Notes: a model not told the origin generated them from the sequence alone. A stretch of DNA of 64,000 nucleotides from Astropecten irregularis (GCA_963971285.1 OZ020248.1:3410001-3474000), one strand, 5' to 3'. Positions 1 through 11,483 are shown, counted from the stretch's first letter. A program made the numbers and translations.

Positions 1-112
1 TGTCTTCTTGCTTTTATAGTCATGTACTTGTTTACTGTATTCATTTGTTGTGTGATTCTGGCCGAATAAATAATAATAAATAAATAAAAAATAATAATAA
101 TCTAGATTTTTA

Positions 113-180
113 TACAGGGTGTCCCAGAAAAACGCAACACTTTGTCGGGACCAATTATGTCAAAATTAAACTGTAATTTC
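113..180. repeat. possible end of a mariner-like element
   Basis: The stretch begins ACAGGGTGTCCCAGAAAAA, a form often seen at the ends of mariner-like elements and related repeats. No matching inverted end or transposase is visible in the window, so this is only a solo-end candidate. Positions 1-112 hold nothing else I recognise. Confidence 0.25.
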
Positions 181-198
181 TGTAGGCGTTATGGTTAA

Positions 199-900
199 TG
201 CTACAGTCACACGGCCATGTTACGGACCTGCGGATGCCTGCTTATATTTGGATAATGAAAATGCGTAATTTGTACACCAAATTTCAGCAAAAGTTACCTA
301 TATTCTGCGGACGATACGGATTAGTTACGGATATTACGTATGAATTACGGATGTTACGGGTAAAACCTGCGGATGAGCCCATCCACTGCTAACCCGCTGA
401 CACATGTCACGAACGACTTACGGATGACTTACGGATTTTACGGATGACTTACGGCCGCCGGATGAGGTAGTTACGCTCGTGTCTGCTTCCTCTGGCGTCC
501 GCACCATCCGCATAATAAACCCACGCGGATTGGCTGCTTCAGTCGTATTTCATCAAGTCTAGGAGCTAGTTCCAGTTATTTACGTAGCCTTATGTATCCG
601 CAGGCATCGGCACACCCGACAACGTGTGAGGATCAGTTACGTATCTTACGTATCTTGCGGATGAGTTTACGTAACGTATTTTACGTATGGGTAACGTATA
701 TTCTGCGGATGCTTACGTATATTTCATCCGCAGCAAAATTTTGACATTTTCAAAATTGGCCGCTGCGGATCTGCGGATGTCTACGGATTGGGTTACGGAT
801 GGATACGGATGCTTACTGATGATACGGATCCTTGCGGGTGCTTACAGATTTGTATCCGTAAGCATCCGTATCTACCGTAAGTGGCCGTGTGACTGTAGCA
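199..900. mobile_element. Harbinger-type foldback MITE with TAA target duplication
   Basis: The two ends are perfect 19-bp inverted repeats: TGCTACAGTCACACGGCCA at 199-217 and its complement at 882-900. They are flanked by TAA at 196-198 and 901-903. A 3-bp TWA duplication is characteristic of PIF/Harbinger elements. The interior is a degenerate array of TTACGGAT-type words on the left and ATCCGTAA-type words on the right, so the whole 702-bp element could fold back. It carries no ORF that looks coding, so it is non-autonomous. Confidence 0.75.
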
Positions 901-1133
901 TAATATTTTACAGTAAAACAATTTATTACCAATGACGGTACTTTGCGAATTGAAAAAAAAGTTAATGTATATTTTACAGTAACGTCGTATTACTGTAATT
1001 TCATTAACAGTAGCACGAAAATATGCTGTATAAATTATTTTTAACAGTACATTACTGGCGCCCATTCTGCCAGTAATTTACTGTCAAGTTTTACATTGAA
1101 TTATGATTTTAAAGTGTATCACCATGTAGAATT

Positions 1134-1323
1134 TCAGCAAGATCAAAAAGATTTTCGGTCGTTGTTTTACTAATTTCTGGATAAATACACCATTTCAGGC
1201 GGAACATTTTTAACAGCATGTTTCTACCAGAACTATCTCCATACCCTGTAAGTTATACGTAAATCTGTGAACACGTAAATCTGTGTTTTGGTCTCTTACC
1301 AAAGTATGATACAACCTTTAATA
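1134..1323 (+). repeat. R1 TTAA-MITE, right-half fragment
   Basis: This stretch matches the right half of the 0.36-kb element seen complete at 46868-47222: the AGATCAAAAAGATTTT centre, the CACCATTTCAGGCGG block and the terminal CAAAGTATGATAC word. Its left half is missing. Positions 904-1133 and 1324-1405 show no gene. Confidence 0.6.
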
Positions 1324-1405
1324 ATTAATACTCACTCTATCCACTTAGATTCTTGTAGCCAAAACCTGGCCTTATTGAACTACAGTATGTATACGGCTGT
1401 TATAG

Positions 1406-2395
1406 TTAGTCTTGTTGGTTAGTAGATGGTCCAGCCCTGGCAGTAATTGTAGATAACGTTTCGTCGTCACGTCTTGCCGCCAGCTTTGGACAACACGGCT
1501 TGAGTAATGTCCTTACCCCTCTCTGGAACTGTTTGTATCTAAACGCATAGATGATCGGATTGACGCAGAAATTGAATCGCGTCAAACCTTCGGCAATGAT
1601 GTAAAACGGCCCTTGGAAATCCAGCTTCAATCCGAAGTTGAACATGAAGAATGCAATCTGATTAGGCGACCAGCAGACCGTGTAAGCCACGAAGACGACC
1701 GCCAGGGTCTTCAGGGTGTTGCGCTGGGCGCGGTGAAGCGATGCGCTCATGCTGTTTTCGTTTCGTTGGTCGGTTGCCGGCGCTGCGTGGACATTGGACG
1801 AAGCTTTCTTCAGCTGAAGGATGATGTGGATGTAACAGAAAGTCATGATGATCAGGGGGATCAGATACTCTACCAGGAATGTGATGATGCCTCTAGCTAG
1901 GTACAACTTGTCTGACAGTGCAGGATAGCCACAGACACCGTCAATAACTGCCCGGAAGAAGAACTTGTGCAACTTGTAGGTGATGCTGAGACCCCATAAA
2001 GTAATCAGCATCACCGTGGCCTGTCTTCTACCAAAATAGGCCAAGTACTTGAAGGGATACACGATAGCGACGTATCGCTCTACCGTAAGAAGGACCAGGC
2101 TGAACGTCGAAGCGACAAACAGGATCCACATGATGAGACCCTGGTGCCACACCTGACATTGGAGTGCCGCTATGACGCCATTCGAATCCAAAGGCGGTGG
2201 TATTTTCAGGAATCTTTGCAGGATCATGAAGAGCGAAGCCAGGAAATCGATGACAGCTTGATTGAAGATAAAAGCATTAGTCAGTGTTTGCATGGCAGAT
2301 ACTTTGCCGATGACCACACACACGATTCCATTTCCCAAGATCCCCAAGATACCAACAATGATATCCACAAGTTGGAGATAAAATGCAGCATCCAT
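1406..2395 (-). CDS. orphan class A (rhodopsin-like) GPCR, single exon
   Basis: This intronless 329-aa ORF has seven hydrophobic segments in the class A order. Diagnostic residues are GN at 21-22 (TM1), Asp50 (TM2), Cys80 at the top of TM3 with Cys155 in the second extracellular loop (the usual disulfide), ERY at 106-108 closing TM3, Trp134 in TM4, CWSP at 241-244 (TM6) and NPIIY at 279-283 (TM7). A Cys pair at 301-302 is a likely palmitoylation site, followed by a Ser/Thr-rich tail. The N-terminus before TM1 is very short (about 8 residues), so the ligand is probably a small molecule or short peptide bound in the bundle. Peptide-type receptors (galanin/somatostatin-like) are the nearest general class by motif, but I cannot assign a ligand. 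The receptor should act at the plasma membrane through G proteins. Promoter and UTRs are not resolved. Confidence 0.88.
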   Translation of the reverse strand: MDAAFYLQLVDIIVGILGILGNGIVCVVIGKVSAMQTLTNAFIFNQAVIDFLASLFMILQRFLKIPPPLDSNGVIAALQCQVWHQGLIMWILFVASTFSLVLLTVERYVAIVYPFKYLAYFGRRQATVMLITLWGLSITYKLHKFFFRAVIDGVCGYPALSDKLYLARGIITFLVEYLIPLIIMTFCYIHIILQLKKASSNVHAAPATDQRNENSMSASLHRAQRNTLKTLAVVFVAYTVCWSPNQIAFFMFNFGLKLDFQGPFYIIAEGLTRFNFCVNPIIYAFRYKQFQRGVRTLLKPCCPKLAARRDDETLSTITARAGPSTNQQD

Positions 2396-2670
2396 CTTAT
2401 CTCTCTTCTTTCTGTCAAGAGTATATTTTTATCAAAAGAATTGAGGATGATACTCTGAAGTCTGGATCTTTGCTTTTTGAAACTGTCTCCACGTTAGAGA
2501 TGTCAAATTCACGCTCCGACTCCACGGAGAAGTCCTTTCAGCAGCAATTGCGAGTGAAATGTGATGAGTTCGACAATGTATGCGTATAATGTCACACTCT
2601 GGCAATTGCAAACTGAACCACTGTTATAGGGAAACTGAATGCGCCCAAATGGGCTACAAACAATTATACT

Positions 2671-2863
2671 TGGCTTTTACGAAACAGAGGCTCAGGCTCA
2701 GATGAGGCTCCGGCTCCATGAATCTATCATCCGAAAATATAACGGATATCAAAATAGAGGCTTTTGGCTGCGGTTCGGAAGTAGATTCTCTGGTTTGAAA
2801 AGGAAAACGGAGCTTCAGCTTCAATGAAAAACCACATCCTATATTTCAGCATTATGGATGTCA

Positions 2864-2911
<48 letters not shown>

Positions 2912-2929
2912 CCGTCTCGTAAACGCCCT
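2671..2929. mobile_element. R6 foldback MITE with hexanucleotide ends
   Basis: The left end reads CTTTTACGAAACAGAGGCTC and the right end carries the complement (CTCCGTCTCGTAAA). The right arm has expanded into about eight GAGCCT units (2861-2911). The interior matches copies at 16551-16793 and 36226-36382 (GCTTTTGGCTGCGGTT and GAAAAGGAAAA words). Positions 2396-2670 are the 5' flank of the GPCR and show no other gene. Confidence 0.65.
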
Positions 2930-4283
2930 ACGACAGATGCTCATGCACGTTGCAAACAAGTTTTCTATATCATTGAACGTTATCAAATTAGTGTAAAAAA
3001 ATTGTATTATAGACCTTTATTTTATTTACAAACAATGACTCGTGGTTGGCATGGGCGGCCAAATGTTGCATAATTATTTCTTCTTCACGAAAAACGGCAT
3101 AACCAAATTGAACGTTTTTGCAAACCTTCCGTATATAGCCGTACAAGATACATTTTCCAATATTGCTTGTGTTGTTTCCATTACATTCAGCAATATCTTT
3201 CAATATAGTATCGTTGTGCACAGATTGTGTTCAAATTATGGTCGTTTTTTATGCCCGACTTTGATGGCTCTCCATAGTTTGGGCAAAACTCTGGCTGTGA
3301 CGTAGCCTAAAAGAAAGTTGTATACCTGCATTCACGATAAAGCTGATTGGCTGGACCCGACCAACTGGTGCGCACGCGCAAATGAAAATGATTGTGGCGA
3401 TAAAAGTGTCTCGGACGAAAAAAGCACATTACATTTTAAATGCCAACAATAATAACTGTAAGAGGTTACAATTGGACCCTCAGTATAGTAATTCAGTTAT
3501 TCAATTTGTAATCTGTTTAAAACTTGAGTTTTTTTTCCATTTTTTCTTTTCCTTCAAAGAAGTAACTGAGTGATTGACCGATCAATATTATCAAAATATT
3601 TGCAAATTGCAAAGGACTAAAATAAAAAATTGAAATTATGAAACTTTTATAAAAATTGAATTTCTTTCACCAAAAGAATTCTGAGTGCATGTGGTCAAAA
3701 ATCCTGAAATCAATCTTTTATAATTTCGTTCGGTAGGATTTTCATCAGTGTAGTGTTCAATGTCGTCGATTGTGCTACCCCCGGCCTGTACTATGGAGAA
3801 ACCCGTAATTTGATAAGAATGTGAAATTGCAATGTCCACAGGGAGGGAAAAATGGATGAGTTTTTTTTTCGTTATACAATTTCTGTTCCGGTCGTTTTGC
3901 CGAATGCAATTCAAATATACAAACAAACCCTATGGACCGTTGTCGTTCTTTCTATATAATAATACAAATTGACTTCGTGAAAGCATTGGGGAATGAGATA
4001 CTGAAATTAAAATATCTCTATATATCTGAACTCTTTGAGGAATACCGAAGAGCAACTTAAAGTCAACAAGTCCAGTGACCTGTGACAAATTTCATGACTG
4101 TGTTTGTCGATGTCTTTTTATAGCCGGCCTAAATTTGTAGCACAAGCCTCCATTTCACACGGTCCACATGCATTCCTACTATCAATATCCATAAGTTACC
4201 ATGAGATGCATGCAGAATTTTTTATTCGTCTTGTGTGTGTCCTATAATAATGCATAATTATTACATGTACCATATATTTTTCC
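2930..4283. other. no gene recognised
   Basis: AT-rich sequence with only short, non-homologous ORFs in both strands. I see no splice-bounded exon and no repeat family that recurs in this window. Confidence 0.5.
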
Positions 4284-4287
4284 TTAA

Positions 4288-4658
4288 AGGTAGTAGGCCC
4301 ATCATACTTTGGTAAGAAACAAAAACAGAAATGTTCACAAATTGACGTATAACTTACAGGGTTTGAAGATGATGCTAGTAGAAACCTACGGTTAAAATTG
4401 TTCCGCCTGAAAAGGTGTATTTATCCAGATTTTAGTAAAACAACGACCGAAAATCTTTTTGATCTTTTAAAAGATCAAAAATAAAAGAGAAAAGACTTAA
4501 GAAATACTGTGGCTGTTTTTCACTGTTTTCTCAAAAAGCGGGCACGTACCGTATGGGACTGAATTTTTTTTTTACAGATGACTGTTACTGTATCTGTCTT
4601 TATATTTTTGGCCATGAATCTGTTTTTCTTTGATAAAAACCAAAGTATGATACTACCT
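4288..4658 (-). mobile_element. R1 TTAA-MITE, near complete
   Basis: The element is flanked by TTAA at 4284-4287 and 4659-4662. Its ends are the R1 inverted repeat (AGGTAGTA... and ...TACTACCT). It lies in the opposite orientation to the copy at 46868-47222 and contains the central GATCTTTTAAAAGATC palindrome. Confidence 0.75.
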
Positions 4659-4786
4659 TTAAGTAACTATTTCTCACGTTCCAGTGATACTAACAATATC
4701 CATAAGTTACCATTGGATGCAGAATTCTGTATTCGTCTTGTGTGTGTCCTATATAATGCATTATACATGTAAATATCATACATTGT

Positions 4787-5290
4787 TTTGAGGATGTTTA
4801 AAAGGTAAGTAAAGTCGTGTGCACATCCCTATGGGAATGTCTCCCTAAGTACCCATTATCGGTAATTATTATAACCTTGTCAATGTTGAACTTGAGTTCA
4901 CAAAAGAATAAGACACAATGTCAATTTCAATATCTTCTTTTTCTGTTTCAGAAAAAAAATGCATAATAGGGAGACATGTTAGAATCTGAAAGTTAACATT
5001 TGGGAGACACCGGTCAATAGGGAGACATCTTAAAGACATATTTTCATTATCCATATTTTAATAGAAAACAGAGAATTATCCTAATTGGAACATATATAAT
5101 GTCAATTTCAAGTTCATTGGTTTGGAGGATGTTTAAGGTAAGTAAAGTCGTGTGCACGACCCTATGGGAATGTCTCCCACGTGATTTCCCATTATCAGTA
5201 CCCATTATCGATAATTATTATAACCTTGCACTGTTGAACTTGAGTCTACAAAAGAATAAGATACATGTGTAATGTCAAATTAAATTTCTC
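4787..5290 (+). repeat. pair of diverged ~155-bp direct repeats
   Basis: The blocks at about 4787-4940 and 5123-5285 share GAGGATGTTTAA, the GTGTGCAC-CCTATGGGAATGTCTCCC core, CCCATTATC and an ACAAAAGAATAAGA tail. They are diverged by substitutions and small indels. I recognise no coding function. Confidence 0.6.
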
Positions 5291-5754
5291 CTCTTTCTTG
5301 TTACTATTAATATAACCATTAACCATAATAACCACAAGGCAAACTGTATAATGTTTATTTTCAATAACCATTAATAATTCGCTATCACTACGAAGGACTA
5401 GATAAATTATATTTGATAATATCAGGAGTTATTAAGTTAGCTAAAATTGATCTTTGGCTCGAAATTTTTAGAAGGACGATAGATTCAATTTCAAATTCAC
5501 AAATTCAATCCCTCAAAGTTCAAGTTTGATTACTGGACAAAGAAGTTGAATACTCATTGTACTCTACTTCGTATTCAGTGGTGACATCGACCTTTCTATT
5601 ATTCATCAATTATTAATATTCAATAAAATATTCTGCAATTGCAGTCAAAATAATCGAGGTTGTCTTTATCACATGTCTTCTGAATACACATAATATTGCT
5701 AAATATGATATCTCAAGGCGTTAAAGTAAATGTACAACATTGTTAAATTTGACA

Positions 5755-6015
5755 GAGCAGCTGCAGACAGTTCGATTTTTCATTGAATAAAAACAAACCT
5801 GTGAAATGTTCAGGTCAAATGATCATTGGAAACAGTAGAAAACAGCACAAAACCGTTGCAATTGTTACGCCAAATTGTGTGGGAATATCTGTCACTTTTT
5901 TTGTATCTTTCCAAGATCAAAATTAATTTTGTTGGTGTTTGGTTTTACTCAATACATAATTTCAGGCAGAAATATTTCCACTGAAACAGTATATATATTT
6001 CTACCTTTACCGTTT
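5755..6015. repeat. R1-subfamily fragment
   Basis: It shares the AAACCGTTGCAATTGTTACGCC block and the TTTCAGGCAGAA block with sequences at 21165-21345 and 62830-63010. The ends are eroded. Positions 5291-5754 and 6016-6283 show no gene. Confidence 0.45.
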
Positions 6016-6283
6016 TTATAATAAAGAATTTACAAATATAGCACTTTAATTACTAACTACTACCATGTATGTCATATGTGACTAGACTTTAAGTCATTTT
6101 GTGAACATCATTTTTGATTTGTTATCAAGGTATCATGAAATATTATAAAACAAAATTGTTTGCCATAAATACCAAACCTACATGGGGTGGAATAACGTGC
6201 CTTTATAATTTTTGTCTGTGTACTCTTTGAGTGCGCTGTGCACAAAATACTGCAAAATAATGGAAGTGTCGATTATCATAGGG

Positions 6284-6765
6284 CCTTTACGAAATGGGGC
6301 TTGTTTTATGAGGCTAAGCTTGGCATTTATTTGGCTACCGCCATTCTGAATCCTAAAATGAAATGAAGGGCTTGAGATACATGACGAAACTGCATGGAGT
6401 CTTTCTACGGCTTCGCCATGAGGCCCAATCCCTTCATTTCGTTTTGTCAGGGCCTCTAAATAGCGTTAGCGAAGTAAGTACCAAGCCTAGCCTCAAGCCA
6501 GGGGCCAATTTCATAAAACTGTTAAGCACAAAAATTTGCTAAGCACAAAAATGTTTCGCCCAATAACCAAACCACCATTGAAAATTCAATTTAATATTCA
6601 TGGTCAGCGAACAACAGCCAAAGAACAATCACAAGTGATACACAACACGTGGAAATTTGGTTGTTAACCCTATTTTTCTTAAGATAGAAATGTCATGCTA
6701 AGCAAATTTGTGTGCTTAACAGTTTTATGAAATTGGCCTCAGGTTTCGTAAAATGTCCATTTTGT
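6284..6765. mobile_element. R7 foldback MITE interrupted by an R2 MITE
   Basis: R7 begins GGGCCTTTACGAAATGGGGC at 6284 and its right end (TTTCGTAAAATG) lies near 6752. Between them, at about 6498-6742, sits a complete R2 element whose arms read GGCCAATTTCATAAAACTGT and the complement. The R7 interior (GAAGGGCTTGAGATACATG, CCCTTCATTTCGTTTTG) matches copies at 22332-22567 and 57366-57588. Confidence 0.7.
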
Positions 6766-7583
6766 ATACCCGACCGTTACTATTTTTTTTTTGAGGGGGG
6801 ATGCAATTCATAATTTATAACTATTATTGTGACTGTGGTTCTGTGCTTCAACTTTTAATAAGGAAATTGGATACATCATATTCAGCTCTAAAGATGTATC
6901 TATTTGGCCTTGGATGCAGAGAGGCAGTGTTTCTTGAAACGTTTATAGTCGGTTAGGAGAAAGTGGAGCGGATTTAGTAACCAATGGAGCCATTTATTGC
7001 TTCTTATTAACCATCTTGACATTACCAGTCGTACTGTTTATAAATTATGTCAACATCGGAGCATTTGGCAAATTTTCTAATCGGCAAACAGACCGAAAAT
7101 TGAGAGGAATTTGGGAGATTATTGTTGGATTGTAACTGGGATTTCCGGTCTTGTCTAAAAAATGTGAGGAAAACGTTAGTGAGGCAATTTCGGTGCTACG
7201 TTTTAGGGTTTTACGCGAAAGCCAATTCCAATTGGATTATAGTGCTGCACCCCTCCCCTCAATTACGTGAACTGCATACATAAAATGAAATATAATAACC
7301 TAGTCAATTATTCTTGTATAATGTCTGTGACGTCCGACCGTAAACCCCTCCCCCATTAATGGCAAGGACAGCAATGTTTTCATGTAGAATTATCATGCAT
7401 GTGGCAGCATTTTGGAGAGTCACTCGATTGTGATTTAGTTCACATTCGTGGGTCACAGTTACCATGTACTATACTTCTATTGTTTGGTTTTGTCATTATG
7501 TTTATTTGTTTATTTTCTTGTTTGTATTGTGTCTTCTTTTAATTTGCTTGCCCTGAGAAAAATTAATAATAAATGAAATGAAA
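6766..7583. other. no gene recognised
   Basis: AT-rich with low-complexity T tracts. No splice-bounded exon or recurring repeat was identified. Confidence 0.45.
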
Positions 7584-7745
7584 TAGGGGGTTTACGAAAC
7601 GGAGGCTAAGGCCCGGGCTCCATCTCGTGAATCCATTTTTAAATAAAGGGTATCAAAATAGAGACTTTTGGCTGCGGGTCGGAAGTCGATTTTCTAGTTT
7701 GAAAAGGAAAACAGAGTTTAAGTTCAATGAAAAATCTAATTACTT
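7584..7745. repeat. R6 MITE, right-truncated
   Basis: The left end (GGGTTTACGAAACGGAGGCT) and the interior TATCAAAATAGAGACTTTTG block match R6. The right arm is lost. Positions 7746-8150 hold nothing I recognise. Confidence 0.5.
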
Positions 7746-8154
7746 CTAAATAATTATTTTAATTCTATGACTGACGCCCTCTATAGATCAGCGCCGACCA
7801 GTGCCATGTCTAGCGCTCTCTAGTGGCAATTTGTTACTTCATTTTCGCGGGTACCCTGCACCTGCTAAAAAACGTGTACTTTACAAATGGACACCACTGA
7901 GGCAGTCTTTTCTGCTAGAGGGTGATCATTTAGGTCTGTGGAAGTATTTGCTGTTCTGAAATTAATCGTTAAAATCATTTGTTTTTTGGAAGTAATCATG
8001 TAACAACGATTTCTTTATCATATAATTTATGAAATGATGTACTCTTACAACTTAATTTTTTTAAAGATAGTAATTCGTTTCAGCCTGAAACATGAGTTTA
8101 AATTGGACATGCTCAACAACACTCTGAATCAAATCGAACGATGTTTTATTACTT

Positions 8155-8710
8155 ATGCCCATTCTGTTTTCATAGTCGTCATGATTGGTAAAGGTCACAT
8201 AACAGCACTCAAAGTTTGCCTAATTCCAACGTGTACGTAAAACAATATACCTGTGAAAATTTGAGCGTAATTGGACATCTCAGTCATGAGAAAATACCCA
8301 ATTTACCCCGAGATCAGTACTGTTTGCGGTCTTTTTGTTTTACTAATTTCTGGATCTAGGATTAACAGTTAGAACTAACGTTAGGGGCCTAACGTACTTA
8401 GCCTTAGGCCTAGGCCCTACACCATTTCAGACGGAAATATTTTAACAGTATGTTTCTACCAGCACCGTCTTCATACCCTGAAATTTTCTGTGAAACTTAG
8501 GCCTATACGTAAATTTTAAAAGATAAAAAATAAAAGAGAAAAAACTTAGGAAATACTGTGATGTTTTTCAGTGTTTTCTCAAAAAGTGGGCACCGTATGG
8601 GACTGAAATTTTCACAGAAGGTTGTTATTGTATCTAGCAATAATTGTATCTTGATATTTTTGCCCATGAATCTGTATTTCTTTGATAAAAACCAAAGTAT
8701 GAAATTACCT
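8155..8710. repeat. composite R1/R4 TTAA-MITE remnant
   Basis: The left part (GATTGGTAAAGGTCACATAACAGCACTC) matches the left arm seen at 11853 and 43900. The right part is R1 in minus orientation and ends next to TTAA at 8711-8714. The arrangement suggests insertion or recombination between related elements just upstream of RPL38. Confidence 0.5.
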
Positions 8711-8838
8711 TTAAATAAAACTGTAATGTAGGCAGACTACTCAATGTCAACATATTTTCTATCATGTGCAGGTGAGCCAACCTCTTCACTGTTTCTAAGC
8801 TGGTCTGTCGTCAAAGGAGACGTCGACTGACACTCAAG

Positions 8839-11268
8839 ATGGTAAGTCAACAGACAACAATGCCGTCCTGTTGTGACACCAATGCAAGTAAACAAAACTG
8901 CTGTAACTGCCGATCAGCCAAAGTAATGACCTGAAATATATGAAATGCTTGGAGGTAGTAGGGCCTGACAATCCAATTCTAGCAGGAGCTTTCTCAAAGG
9001 CTCAATGCCAAGAGGGAGAAAAACATGGAAGTGTGTTGAGAAAGAGCCTGCTAGGATCAAAATGTCAGGCCCTCCTAACTCCAGGCAGCCTTTGAGAAAG
9101 ATCCTGCTAGGATCCAAACGTCAGGCCCTCCTATAACTCTGAGCAGCCTTTGAGAAAGATCCTGCTAGGATCCAAACGTCAGGCCCTCCTAACTCCAAGC
9201 AACCTTTGAGAAAGATCCTGCTAGGATCCAAACGTCAGGCCCTCCTAACTCTGAGCAGCCTTTGAGAAAGGTCCTGCTAGGTTCGAAACGTCAGGCCCTC
9301 CTAAATCCAAGCAGCCTTTGAGAAAGATCCTGCTAGGATCCAAACGTCAGGCCCTCCTTATTCCAAGCAGCCTTTGAGAAAGATCCTGCTAGGATCAAAA
9401 TGTCAGGCCCTCCTAATTCCAAGTAGCCTTTGAGAAAGATCGTGCAGGGATTGAAACGTCAGGCCCTCCTAATTGGCCCTCCTAGTTGTGATATCAACAA
9501 AAAACTGTGGGCTTTGTACAGCAATCATATTAAACACATTGTCTTGTTCAAAGAGTTTACAATTTTCATATTTGTTTTCTTCCTGCAGCCAAGGGAGATT
9601 CACGAGATTAAGGAGCTGCTTCTGACAGCCAGAAGGAAGGATGCTAAATGTAAGTGCAAAATATCTGTCATCAGTTAACACACCATTGTTCCACTTATTT
9701 CACCTATTGAAAAAAGATTCCCTTTTGTAAAATATTAAAATTCAAACGTGATCTTGATTTGCTTCATAAAACTTTGGCAATGCCTTCACTTGATTCGTCA
9801 ATGACACTAAAGTACAGGACAAGCTATAGTTACACACTTTGTCTGGGCCTTGGGCAATTTTTGCCAACGAATAAATCTATTGTCTTGAAATTTGGGATTA
9901 GCCTCGTAAGTGGTGAGGTCCTTTTCAAAATGACAGCCAGATATGGAATTGTAATAGGCCCTCAGTTTCCCTTGTATTTTCAATGATCCTAGGGATATAG
10001 CGGTATGTGAGTTTTTTAAAGTGAACGTATCGATAAAATGATCCTTGGGATATGGCAGTGTTTGCATGGTTTCACGGCTTCTGACTGCCAAACGAACAAA
10101 AATAATTGACTATTAGGGACACCACCAACATAAGGCTGGATGGCTCAGTTGGTAAGAGTGCTGGTACGGTATTCCGGTCGCTGATTCGAATCCGGCTCCA
10201 GGAAATTTTTCTTTGTTCACTTTTCAATGTTTTAAAATAAACCAGTAAGTTTCCCTTGTGGTTATTACTGTCGATGAACTTTTATTTAGGAAATATTCTT
10301 GGGTGGATTGGTTTAAAAAAGCGTGTGCTTGCTGGGAGTGCCCATTTAGTTTGTTTGCTACTGCGGTGAATCTAACATGATCAGATTTCAAGAAAAATTG
10401 AGTGGAGCAGGATTCGAACCAGCGCCCTCCGAAATACCGTACTGGTGCTATTTACTTACCAAGTGAGCCATCCAGCCCTATGTTGGTGGTGTCCCTAATA
10501 CTCAGTTATCTTTGTTCGGTTTGGCAGTCAGAAGCCAAGAAACCAGATTGATTTGTATCCATTCCTGTATTAATTTTCACGCTGTTTATCCATAAATGGA
10601 CAAATTTGTCATTGACTTGGAAATCTTATCTCTTCGGTAAACACAGCTGTGAAGATCAAGAAGAACAAGGATTGCGTGAAGTTTAAGGTCCGATGCAGTC
10701 GATTCCTCTACACCCTGGTCATCAAGGATACGGAGAAAGCTGAGAAACTCAAACAGTCCCTGCCACCAGGTATGAACCGCATTCACAGGCTCAGACAAAC
10801 AATAACATCAAAACCTGAATTCTCCAGACGGAAGACACTTTTGCTATATCACATGATTCGGGGCAAGCTTATGCTTGGTTACATGACGTCTTGCATCAAT
10901 GCACTGTTCATAATGGATAAGAATGGCACAAAGGAACCAGTCCATTCCAGAGATTGGTGTCGCTATGCAAAAGCTTGCTCCGAATCACGTGATATACCAA
11001 CAGTCTTTAGTTCAAATTCAAACTGGGATGTTTATGTGCAATGGAAGAAGTCCGTGTACCAGATGCTATTCAGATTTCACTCGCAAATGGCTTATTGAAA
11101 GAATGTGGACATAAAAACAGGTCTTCTTGGTCAAATTTCAGGAATACAAAACTATTAGTTACTTGATTGCACTAGGTACAATACTGCTCCTTTCCGGTGT
11201 CAAATTATAAAGACAGAATCTTCCGTTATATCTTGTTTGCAGGTCTCCAAGTTAAAGAAATCAAATGA
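8839..11268 (+). CDS. RPL38: 60S ribosomal protein L38 (eL38), complete, 4 coding exons
   Basis: Coding exons are 8839-8841 (the ATG alone), 9589-9649, 10647-10769 and 11243-11268. Spliced together they give exactly 70 aa, the usual eL38 length. The product starts [19 protein letters not shown] and ends GLQVKEIK, with the lysine-rich KIKKNKD and [14 protein letters not shown] blocks of the family. All junctions are GT-AG and in phase. eL38 is a small basic protein of the large cytosolic ribosomal subunit. A first exon ending at the initiator Met is also seen in other ribosomal protein genes. A pyrimidine run (CCTCTTCACT, 8781-8790) upstream could be the 5'TOP start that couples such mRNAs to growth signalling; this is inference. 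Intron 1 carries the R5 tandem array and intron 2 an inverted SINE pair. Confidence 0.97.
8913..9480. repeat. R5 hairpin element with ~58-bp tandem array (RPL38 intron 1)
   Basis: The left arm (GGAGGTAGTAGGGCCTGAC, then TTTCTCAAAGGC) is followed by about seven tandem copies of the opposite arm. Each repeats GCCTTTGAGAAAGATCCTGC, TAGGATC, AAACGTCAGGCCCTCCTAA at roughly 58-bp spacing from 9088 to 9475. Copies differ by a few substitutions. The single-hairpin form is seen at 35345-35640 and 39143-39300, so the array arose by amplifying one arm. Confidence 0.85.
10034..10550. mobile_element. inverted pair of tRNA-headed SINEs (RPL38 intron 2)
   Basis: A plus copy has an A box (TGGCTCAGTTGG) and a B box (GATTCGAATCC) at about 10137-10198. 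A minus copy has matching boxes at about 10395-10475. The arms extend outward through a shared head (GACTGCCAAACGAACAAA and the complement TTTGGCAGTCAGAAGCC), so about 500 bp can fold into one hairpin. The tRNA-like part lacks a proper anticodon arm and is not a functional tRNA gene. Confidence 0.75.
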
Positions 11269-11483
11269 GATGTCAACCGTTGGATTGACAGGATGTCGGC
11301 AAGTTCAACTCTGACCTCGACTGTCCTGGACTAGATCGGCGGCCTCAACCTGGTCAAACCAAGATGAAGGCAAGTCTACTCGTCGTAGAGACCACACACA
11401 CGCGGCCATTTTACAATGGACAATGTCATACTCCACTCCTGTTAAGTCCAATGTTTGCTATCTTATTCAAGATGTAAATAACA

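Noticed and set aside
9060..9480. Regularly spaced repeats resembling a CRISPR array
   Set aside because: The whole 58-bp unit repeats with no variable spacers, in an intron of an animal ribosomal protein gene.
10131..10215. Functional tRNA gene
   Set aside because: A and B boxes are present but the stems do not form a cloverleaf, and many copies with a common non-tRNA body exist: it is a SINE.
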